64,000 nucleotides of DNA. Origin: Strongylocentrotus droebachiensis. Lineage: Eukaryota; Echinodermata; Echinoidea; Camarodonta; Strongylocentrotidae. Below the pieces are notes generated by a model, which saw only the letters and a list, made by a program, of their open reading frames with translations, had not been told where the DNA came from and did not search any database. The translations under genes were made by a program, and so were the position numbers. Below, piece by piece: positions 13,360 to 20,186 of this stretch. The DNA lies in NCBI GenBank assembly GCA_035222895.1, contig JAVYIG010000315.1, forward strand, positions 296,001 through 360,000. The letters run 5' to 3'. Each line of letters starts with the position of its first letter. Position 1 is the stretch's first letter.

Positions 13360-15756
13360 CTCTCTCTCTCTGTCTCTCTCTGGCTCTCTCTCCCTCCCTC
13401 CCTCCCTCTCTCTCTCTCCCTCTCTCTCTCTCCCTCTCTTTCTCTCTGTAGAAATGGCATATTATGTGTAAAGTGTTACTGGCAGTAACAAACATCACAT
13501 GAAATATTACCCGGTACTTCAAGTGAAATGTTGAGATGTTTTTTATTATTGAAAATAAAGAGAAAATTGTATGCATAATTTCATCATTTTCTACCTCATA
13601 TTAAACCGTTGTTCAGAGATGTTGAGGTAAACTGCCATAACAAAAACATGCAGCAAAAGAAAATAATGCAAGCATAGTGTATGTCACAAATCTGTGTACA
13701 GTATTGCAACACACGGGAACCCATTAATTTATGATGAATGTGATTTCCATCCATTTTGTTATCTTTTGTTGATGTTGATCAGGACTGCACTGTCCAAGCC
13801 AACCAGAGACCCGACAAGTCTTTCCAGGGACCACCGTTCGGTAAGACCCTTCACTGTGGGGAGAGTGTCAGGCAGAGAGAATCCATCGTATCCAAGGTCT
13901 TTGACATCTGTATCATCGTAGAAGGTAAGTCAATAGAGCTGGGGGGTGTTTCACAAAGATCCTAACTTGAACTTATCTTAGTTAGACTTAACAATTATGG
14001 AAAGCCGTTAGCATCTATGAAAAATATTTTGTAAAACTTATTTTACAAGGCATAAATGTTGATTCAAATCATTCATATTAAAGTGACTCGGTAACATTGT
14101 TGAAGGTTGATGAAAAAAATTGCTTAATTTTTGTATAAAATGTTACTTACTATATTCCTTCTACTATACTAACCCTCTGACATGCAAAAAATCCTGAACA
14201 AATTCTCAAACCACAAAGATATCTATGGTTTTCTTTGAAGGCGTCGATGTGAAGCACCCTCTAACAGTCATTAACAGTAAATTCTCCCAACCATTTTTGA
14301 ACTTTCCCAACCGTTTTTCCATGAGAAAAATACATAAAACAGGCTATAAAAATCTGTCAACACTTCACTGTCTGGAATGGAATGTAGAGCCATTTTATTG
14401 CTTTGTGACGATTTACATTCACCTAAAATGTAATTAAATTGTCCTTGTCTTGATGCTGAACAGGCTTTGACAAGTAGCAGAATAGAAGTAGAATAATATA
14501 GTTGGGAGAATTAAGGAATCGATCAGATCAGTTTTTCCCCAATTTGTACCATGAATAATGATCCGTTTTCACTCAAATTTTCAGATTATCTTTAAGTGTA
14601 CATCTAGCATTGAAGTCACTACCTTAGCACCACTATCTCTCATCTGAACAATGTTACAAAGTCCCTTTAAGCAAATATTAACCGACTACAAGGGTTACGG
14701 TACAAACTATCATCGCCGAGGTGATCTCGGGGCTACTATCATCCCGAGCCTTTAACCTTTAACCTTCATGCATATTTTCATACCAGGTGGACCCGGTGCA
14801 GCCCATGAAGCTGAAGAGTTCACCTGGAGCGATCATACAGTCATACCAATCAAGTGTACAGGAGGGGCAGCAGGTGGCAAATTCAAGGTGCCTCACAAGA
14901 TATTTGAGGTAACGTATCCTTCCCATCCACTCTCACTTTCGGACTTTTATCAATAGCTTGATAGTTTTAATGTCTGAATATATTGGGAGGTAATTATCCA
15001 AATACATAACTACTAATTTAATGGACTATTGAATGTTTCAGGCCTAATGGTAATGTATTTTGACTATCGATCTCTCTTGGATTTTATAATTCTCACCATT
15101 GCAAATAAGAACATCCTCTGAGGAACTGATACTTTAACAAACTCTGCTTCTATTTAGTTTCTCTTTTCTCGTGCCATTACTATTATTTTTGTCTTGTTTC
15201 ATTATATATTTTTTTTAATGTACTTATATTAAATTGCAAATAGCATTGCAATTTTATTGTATTTGTTTTGCATGAGAAATTAAGTCAGTTGAATTGAATT
15301 GAAAAAAACAAAAAACATTCCAATTACTTGAGAGTAAATATTTGTGTAATTGAAATGTATTTTGAATAGTAAACCTATGTCCTGTAATCATTTGGATGAT
15401 CACATTGTTAGTATAACAGCACTCTTTTTTTCTATAATGTTTGAACTATGGAGTGGCATTTCTTGCCTCTCTGAAATTCCAGTTAGAAATCTTTCCCTCA
15501 TTCTCTTTCCCATTATCATAAATAAACTAATATTTTGTGTTTTTGCCCTTATTAGCTTCCACCGGGTGTCGCAAGAGACGACTGGCAGTTGCTTAGCAAC
15601 AAGTCAGTGTCGGCGGTCGAGATAGGTGCAGCCGTGGCTCGCATCGTGAGGGCGCTACAGGAGGGCGTCATATCGCAGGTCACATGCCAGAAGTCCTTTC
15701 GTCAGCGACCCACCCTCACGAGGGGTAAGAGCGTCCCCTTTCCAGCGAGAACCTAA
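1639..15756 (+). CDS. TIR-TIR-SLOG protein, 3' part of gene, 15 exons (5' end outside window)
   Basis: Fifteen exons (1639-1886, 2564-2789, 4029-4154, 5015-5168, 5651-5790, 6639-6740, 7417-7510, 8481-8635, 9289-9390, 10365-10481, 11216-11310, 12748-12907, 13783-13924, 14787-14908, 15556-15756) join into 2184 nt, 727 codons plus stop, with matching phases at all 14 junctions. Numbering below starts at the first visible codon. Residues 1-126: unrecognised, Ser/Pro-rich. Residues 127-245: TIR-1, beginning with strand AKQILISYV and carrying W196 and E200 of the W...E motif. Residues 246-317: basic linker. Residues 318-449: TIR-2, with Q415 at the glutamate position. Residues 489-690: Rossmann-like SLOG domain with motifs VYIAGG, LITGGFFGVG and IIVEGGPGAAHEAEEF. 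Known: TIR domains with the glutamate can cleave NAD, and SLOG domains bind NAD-derived nucleotides (bacterial ThsA, TRPM2). Inferred: a cytosolic signalling or immune protein. No signal peptide or membrane segment is visible in this part. The start codon is not in the window. Confidence 0.85.
1917..2105. mobile_element. MITE family C copy (GATTAGACC family)
   Basis: Shares with 8266-8442, 10526-10625 and 40558-40763 the words gtagctacttg, cccatgatcc, gataaccacctgtca and a closing word like ctaatccctcc. The fuller copies begin with ttaaagg and end with cctttaa, so they are short inverted-repeat elements. This copy is in the intron between exons 1 and 2. Confidence 0.55.
2564..2789 (+). CDS. 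Exon 2: Ser/Pro linker and first strand/helix of TIR-1
   Basis: Acceptor caacag, donor ctg|gtgagt, ends in phase 0. Encodes residues 83-158. A Ser/Pro-rich stretch (SPHKMRPRSPLTTNPDSP) is followed by the opening beta strand and helix of a TIR fold (KQILISYVRAEATQYALDL). Confidence 0.8.
3855..3927 (+). mobile_element. Retroposon 3' tail-like segment
   Basis: Contains gtaaagcgcttagagaca and gtattaagcgctatataaaa followed by an ATT repeat, a tail type I recall as widespread in marine invertebrate genomes. Only a fragment is visible. Confidence 0.4.
4029..4154 (+). CDS. Exon 3: TIR-1 core with catalytic-type W...E
   Basis: Acceptor gataaag (a weaker AAG acceptor behind a T-rich tract), donor gag|gtgaga, 126 nt, phase 0 at both ends. 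Encodes residues 159-200. AVSNCAVFVPLVTPRYGETQ followed by WTNRE matches the TIR pattern in which a Trp or similar residue lies four before the catalytic Glu; the exon ends on that Glu (E200). Confidence 0.85.
4188..4337. mobile_element. Small foldback element
   Basis: Left end ggggtgtttcacaaaactt and right end gctttgtgaaacggttccc are inverted copies, and the inner segments (atcagtgacaaatga / tttgtcactgat) also pair. Related ends occur at 8665 and 53756. Lies in the intron between exons 3 and 4. Confidence 0.5.
4381..4553. mobile_element. Short mariner-type MITE with TA flanks
   Basis: Begins cagtgaaacctgtatataaa and ends with the near-inverse gcaggtttgactg, bounded by TA on both sides. Internal words such as tgtggtctttatag are repeated. 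TA duplication and CAGT-type ends are usual for Tc1/mariner-derived miniature elements. It lies in the intron between exons 3 and 4. Confidence 0.6.
5015..5168 (+). CDS. Exon 4: C-terminal half of TIR-1
   Basis: Acceptor atttcag, donor cat|gtaagt, ends in phase 1. Encodes residues 201-251, including LGKYILPVSFLETWPP and FATTQFINW, the usual last strand and helix of a TIR fold, then a Pro-rich linker. Confidence 0.85.
5184..5556 (-). mobile_element. MITE family A copy
   Basis: About 370 bp beginning ttaaagtgactcggtag, 15 bases after the exon 4 donor. Inverted relative to the copies at 9441-9815 and 11345-11726; shared words include gatcggcttgt, catggggttcctgac and gatgcatggc. Confidence 0.6.
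5651..5790 (+). CDS. Exon 5: inter-TIR linker
   Basis: Acceptor cattgcag, donor ctg|gtaagt, ends in phase 0. Encodes residues 252-298: charged and Cys-containing (KKCYEWEKKDVVCVAKDIGK). It could be a small structural unit between the TIR domains; no family recognised. Confidence 0.75.
6639..6740 (+). CDS. Exon 6: linker and first strand of TIR-2
   Basis: Acceptor tgaacag, donor ttt|gtaagt, 102 nt, phase 0 at both ends. Encodes residues 299-332. GDSLLVISTHPKQEEF at the end is a TIR opening strand and loop. Confidence 0.75.
6958..7103. mobile_element. Short palindromic element with 35-bp arms
   Basis: Left arm begins gatcattgttctgtcctggg and right arm ends with the inverse ccctggacagtacaatgatc; the arms pair over about 35 bases with a few mismatches. 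In the intron between exons 6 and 7. Confidence 0.6.
7417..7510 (+). CDS. Exon 7: helix A and strand B of TIR-2
   Basis: Acceptor aaaaag (weak AAG acceptor after a T-rich tract), donor cag|gtgaga, ends in phase 1. Encodes residues 333-363: GAELKKLFESKGYDVWIT is a typical TIR helix followed by a strand. A GGT/GAT microsatellite begins a few bases after the donor. Confidence 0.75.
7516..7976 (+). repeat. GGT/GAT trinucleotide microsatellite
   Basis: About 460 bases of almost pure GGT, GAT and GGG triplets beginning a few bases after the exon 7 donor. It lies in the intron inside TIR-2. The apparent poly-His, poly-Thr, poly-Val and poly-Met ORFs are by-products. Confidence 0.95.
8266..8442. mobile_element. 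MITE family C copy
   Basis: Inverted orientation relative to 1917-2105. Starts at tttaaaggctggctgta and ends at agtggggctttaa. Lies just before the acceptor of exon 8. Confidence 0.55.
8481..8635 (+). CDS. Exon 8: TIR-2 core, catalytic position Gln
   Basis: Acceptor acaatcag, donor cag|gtaaga, ends in phase 0. Encodes residues 364-415. VNEASVVLFVLSKAFAES is the central strand; the following ATCKGQ occupies the place of the W...E motif, so the final residue Q415 replaces the Glu. Confidence 0.85.
8665..8976. mobile_element. MITE family B copy (foldback, about 310 bp)
   Basis: Ends ggtgtttcacaaagatccta and ggatctttgtgaaacaccc are inverted repeats, with further pairing inside (tctaagttggacttaaaa). 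Directly follows the exon 8 donor. Confidence 0.65.
9289..9390 (+). CDS. Exon 9: C-terminal half of TIR-2
   Basis: Acceptor taaacag, donor gag|gtaagt, 102 nt, phase 0. Encodes residues 416-449 (RKRVVSLAYEDFEMPGW, then MSMLIGTSTFE), parallel to exon 4 of TIR-1 (YILPVSFLETWPP, then FATTQFI). Confidence 0.8.
9441..9815 (+). mobile_element. MITE family A copy
   Basis: Same element as 5184-5556 in the opposite orientation, lying shortly after the exon 9 donor. Ends ggttaccggatctctttaa. Confidence 0.6.
10365..10481 (+). CDS. Exon 10: TIR-2 to SLOG connector
   Basis: Acceptor ctccag, donor gca|gtaagt, 117 nt, phase 0. Encodes residues 450-488, predicted helical and charged (DYKDHLLARIAEACDPATL). 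Confidence 0.75.
10526..10625. mobile_element. MITE family C, truncated copy
   Basis: Contains ggattagaccacccagc and cactgacaggtggtaatctc as in the 8266 copy, but lacks the second half. It follows the donor of exon 10. Confidence 0.45.
11216..11310 (+). CDS. Exon 11: first strand of SLOG domain
   Basis: Acceptor tacccag behind a TG repeat, donor caa|gtaagt, ends in phase 2. Encodes residues 489-519 and most of codon 520. VYIAGGTKYYYDKSQAICK is the first Rossmann strand, a glycine turn and a helix. Confidence 0.8.
11345..11726 (+). mobile_element. MITE family A copy
   Basis: Starts about 35 bases after the exon 11 donor and ends atgttaccgggtcacttta. Word-by-word similar to the 9441 copy. Confidence 0.6.
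12015..12110 (+). repeat. T/G homopolymer-rich low-complexity DNA
   Basis: A TTTG repeat, then a T run and a G run in succession, in the intron between exons 11 and 12. Homopolymer length here may be unreliable. Confidence 0.7.
12748..12907 (+). CDS. Exon 12: SLOG glycine-rich loop
   Basis: Acceptor gatacag, donor agg|gtacga, ends in phase 0. Encodes residues 520-573. TVTLITGGFFGVGHDVSKSF is the GG..GxG loop that contacts the nucleotide in LOG/SLOG folds. Confidence 0.85.
13062..13449 (+). repeat. CT microsatellite, two blocks
   Basis: CT-rich blocks at about 13062-13182 and 13285-13449, each preceded by similar non-repetitive sequence (gaactgcaatttgccgcttc / taactgcaatttgctgcttc). The pair therefore looks like a direct duplication of about 230 bp. 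Confidence 0.8.
13783..13924 (+). CDS. Exon 13: central SLOG segment
   Basis: Acceptor ttgatcag, donor gaag|gtaagt, ends in phase 1. Encodes residues 574-620, ending in FDICIIVEG, the strand before the GGPG turn. The GGPG turn is completed in the next exon. Confidence 0.8.
13940..14076. mobile_element. MITE family B, left half only
   Basis: Matches the left part of the 53756 copy up to gattcaaatcattcatatt, where the family A element starts. The right half is not seen after 14670. Confidence 0.55.
14077..14670. mobile_element. Longer MITE family A relative
   Basis: Left end ttaaagtgactcggtaaca and right end tgttacaaagtccctttaa are inverted copies with a few mismatches. The interior differs from the other A copies. 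It interrupts a family B element that starts at 13940. Confidence 0.5.
14787..14908 (+). CDS. Exon 14: GGPG..E motif of SLOG
   Basis: Acceptor ataccag, donor gag|gtaacg, ends in phase 0. Encodes residues 621-661. GGPGAAHEAEEF corresponds to the GGxGTxxE signature of LOG-like proteins, with Ala instead of Thr and the Glu kept at 628; TVIPIKCTGGAAGG follows. Confidence 0.85.
15556..15756 (+). CDS. Exon 15: SLOG C-terminal helix and protein end
   Basis: Acceptor ttattag, then an open frame to a TAA at 15754-15756. Encodes residues 662-727. The exon is more GC-rich than the DNA around it. IGAAVARIVRALQEG is a likely last helix; the final 30 residues are basic and Ser/Thr-containing. Confidence 0.85.
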   Translation, partial: LPPGVARDDWQLLSNKSVSAVEIGAAVARIVRALQEGVISQVTCQKSFRQRPTLTRGKSVPFPART

Positions 15757-18700
15757 AGTATTTGGAGCAAGGATTACTATGCTTATGGTGCTTATATTAT
15801 TATCCGTACTTCTAGTGTGAACAGGCTTTGGTGAGGAATGTAAAAGCTGCTACTGAATAAAGGCTCATTCAGACATGAAGCCGTAAACCGCAGCAAGTTT
15901 TTGTAGTGGCACGATGGAATTGTGCTTCATATTTATGTATTTTACAATAGAAAGATTAAGAGTACGCCTAGGACCTTTGTAAAGCACAGCCACCTATTTC
16001 ATCCCCACCTGCATCATGTGTAAATGGGCATTGAGAACAATATTTCTAATCTGTATTTTTATTTCAAAATATCCTGCAAGGATATAGTGCCCTGTCTTTA
16101 CATGGATAAATTAACTAATTATTATAAAATTGTATGGGTCAGACTTGCTGGTATTGAAAGACGTGTATTAGGATATATAGAATGATGCTAACAAGATGGA
16201 TATTTTTTGTATTTTTACTTTTCATGTTTTAATCATTACAATTGGAAAATAAAGAACTTTAGGTTAATTTTCATACTTTTTGTTTTTGTTAAGTATTTTA
16301 GTTGATTAGTATATTGTGGCTGCATTAATACAATAATCCTCAAAATAGATTGTCAGTGAATAGTTGGAAATGTCATGATTATTGGTTAATTCCCTTATCA
16401 AATATATATATAAATATATGAAATAAATGAATTAGGTATACCATATCAACCTCGAGACATGGAAGGACAAAAAGTTGAAGAAAAAAACAAAAATACTGTC
16501 ACATGACTAGTCAGATGACCAGCCGCTTAAACTAGAATGAACAGCCAGTTCATACAAAGCAAAATAGGTCTTCTTTTTTTTTCTATTTCTATTTTATTGA
16601 TATTGTGCAATTTGACTTTTCAAAAAAGGGTAAATACTACTTCAAAATGTATACTTTATTTGAAATCTCTGGTTTGCAATTTTTGATTGAGCATTAATGT
16701 TAGACAACTCAGATTAATTCTTAGAGATTTTGTTTTTGTTGTTGTTCGTATTTGCAGTTTGCAAACAAGTTTACAAACTGTTTTGTTACAGCTCACTTTT
16801 TACAACTCAAGGTCACAGATAGGTCACAGATAGGTCACAGATATCCAAAATTATCATGATAAGTTAAGATAAGAATAGAATCGAATAAGTACCTGCTTGA
16901 ACTGCCCTGTCTTTTTTTATTATCTTGATTCAGCTTCTCTCCAATCATTCACGGGAGAAAAGGCAATATGCAATCATGAAACATTCAATCAATGTGTATT
17001 ATTAAGAACATGCAAAAAATATAAAAGTACTTCTGATTTACTGCTTGAATTTGTATCTAGAAATCTCAGTGGGTTTCCATTTCAGTATTTACAGATAACT
17101 AGGTGTAGAAGATAGTCCCTTTGAGGTAAAGGTTTTAGCAGGTTCTATTCAGTTCCTGCAAAGTTGGCAACTTTTAAGGACTGTTCAAAAAAGTATTATA
17201 AAAGCCATTTGAAAGATGATATTTAAGGAGAAATGTACCTTCTTTCTCAATCTCCAGTTAGTTGAAGAGATGAGATTAATTTTTTAGCATCAATATTCAG
17301 CCATCTTTTCTGTCTGATTTCTTTAGAATGGATTAAATCAAAATATATTTCTATTAGATTTGTACAATATTTTGCCATATGAAATCAACCAAAAATAATT
17401 TAATTTTTGTTTTCTTCTTTAAATGATATATTTTTGTCCTCGGAGCAGCTGGAACTACAAAGAAATAATATATGCTGCATTTTATTTCATTTCGTTTAAA
17501 GAAGGTACAATTTGGGTCTTATTTTGATTATGACAGTGGTTTATTAGCTGCCATATAGAATATGGTAAACAATCACGCAGTTATTAGAGACTCAGTAGAC
17601 TGGGTTTTGGGGTCCTGTGTATAAAGCTGCTATTTTACCTTGCTCAAAATGGATGACTTTGCGATGTCAGCGAGTACTACATTTCTGACTTTACAATATC
17701 CCCAGCCAAAAGAAAGCTACTTTCACACACAAGAGCAAAGAATGCTCATACGATCTGGTCATATACATTTTTGAATTCATTTTTCTTTGTTGAGTGCTGT
17801 GCATGAAGTTGTGTCCTTTGAATACTTTCCTTGAATGTCTTCCCGAGTCAGTTCGAACATATTGAGTAAAATGAATATTGAGCATTGATTAAGGAATGTA
17901 TAAATCAACGGTAAAAGCTCATGTGATATTGCACCAAATAGCCATATCAGAGCACAAGTACGTTCAGCACACACACAAGCATGTAATTGAAGTTTGCACT
18001 TGTCTTGGGCAGTTTGAAAGTGTGGCATGGTAACTATGATGTTGTCGTGCAGTCCCAGTCTGAAGTTTATTTGAAATATGCATGTAAATACTTGTTTTTG
18101 TATAAGTGCGGCTGTGTGAACATTAGAAAAATGAAAAGTGTTTAGACGTGATTTGAGCATGAAGTGTGTGATTATTATTATTATTATTATTATTTTTATT
18201 TTTTTTTGGGGGGGGGGATGGGGTTCGTAGTGTTTTTTTTGTCTTGATATCAAATCATTGTACAATGATTTATGAGAACAGACCGCAAGTGATAAACTTG
18301 TATGGAGTTGGTGTGGCTGAAAATGATTTTTAAAAGTATTAGTTTACTTTGAGACATGGGAAATAATATTGAATTGTGATTCTTGTTTTACCTATGTGAT
18401 TTTAGACATTTTGTTGTACGAGGTAAAATTTCTCTTTTTATATTTGGAAATATGTGCCTTTTGGTTGTTTGAGTTAGTTTTCTTGAATAATTTGTGTAAT
18501 TAGCATACTTTAGCTGAATTTCTTAAAGTTTCACTGTTTGTATTGTTACTGGTAAGAATGTGATTTTTTTTCTCATTTTTATTTATTTTTCATTTTTTTG
18601 TTGATACAATAATGCCATCCAAAATGATTACTTTATGAGCTCATAATGAGTATTAACTGTGCATTTGCTATTGCACATAAAATGGATCACTAAAGTTATA

Positions 18701-20186
18701 TTTGAAAGTGTGTTGTGGCCATCCTACTTCATGTTGTACATAGATTTCTTTTTTGTTCTCATTAAATGACAAAGATGTACCGGCAGACTTTATATGTATT
18801 ATAAAACTTAATCATAGTGTAATAATTTTGTGTGTACTCTTTCAAAGATAGAGTACATACATGTATATCTTGCTCTAATCTTTATAGTAAAGATATTTGA
18901 TATTGTGCAATTGTACAGATATAGACAGAGCGGTAAAGTGTAGTCGTGACATGTTGATACACAAGTCGTATTAAAGGCAGTACTATAAAACAGAGGAAGA
19001 GAATGACCCTGGACTGAAGTTTCCAATAGAGGGTGCCTCAGCATTTGGTACTGATTTTGTGGAGGCAATAATATGGGGTGGTCTTTTCAAGTAATAATGT
19101 AATATGTTTCTTACACAATTAGTAGTCGATATCTTGGAGGAAAACAAACTTCATGAATTGATAAGGAACCAGTACTTGTGATCCCCAAATTCTTGAAATA
19201 AAAATGAATATAATTTACATAAGTAATTCTTCTTGAAACGAGTAAATTTTGTTCTAGAGGCATTTTCATGTGACCATTTGATGAAACGCATTGTATCAAC
19301 ATTGCAAAATAAAATTACCTGGTAGACGATAAATTCACTATCTGTGGATCTTATTGTGAGCAACAACATTAGCATTTGTCTATTGAATTTACCTGTTTAG
19401 ACAAAAGGGAGCGTATATTTTTGCCCTTATAAATTCTCCATGTATTTTCAGGAATTGTGACCTTTTTAATTCCAAAGTACTCTTGATGACATTAAGATGA
19501 AAGCTAAAAAGTGAATCTTTAATTTGCCAAATAAACAATCCATTATCCTCTGGAATAGCACATAAAAATAATGCCATATTTGTTTATGTTGTGTGCTAAG
19601 ATTGTATGTTTTAAGCAGTTGATAGACCTATCACCAATAACAAACTGGAGGGAATGAATCTAGCCATCTTCCTCTAAGCTTTTTAATGGGAATTATAATC
19701 CATAATTTTCCCATAATTTTAAGATTCTAGGTTTTAATTTGTGGACAGTATATCCTAATATAACAAAAAAACTTCAAAGGTGGTTTTTGAAAGAGCAATC
19801 AGGAATATCTAGACAATATTAACGGTGAGAAAGGTTTTACAAGTATGGCTAATTAAGCATTTATTTTCGCTCAAGCAAATAATGTTAATGTAACAAATTT
19901 CTTTATTCAAGAAATTACATGTATACCTGAATATAAATCATACATGCTTTCTTTTCTGTGATTCAGTTGTGTAATGATGATAACATGTACATGTATAAAC
20001 TTGTGCCATTCAAACTTGCACTTTATCACAAACTGGAATGTTTATTAGCTTTGACTTGTTAATTGTACATTTACCAAAAAACAAACATACTGGTGGTAAA
20101 ATGTAACATCAAAATAAATTGCATAAAATTAATGAAAGATTAGTACATTGCTGCATTTTTGTTTGACCAGATGGCATTAGATTTAG
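15757..20186. other. Non-coding: 3' UTR and AT-rich intergenic DNA
   Basis: Starts with the 3' UTR of the TIR-TIR-SLOG gene. The rest is AT-rich with an ATT repeat near 18172 and no ORF showing domain similarity or splice-supported continuation. Confidence 0.6.
16248..16253 (+). promoter_or_regulatory. Candidate poly(A) signal of the TIR-TIR-SLOG gene
   Basis: The first well-placed AATAAA after the stop, about 490 bases downstream, followed by T-rich sequence. The 3' UTR could also extend to later AATAAA copies. Confidence 0.45.
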
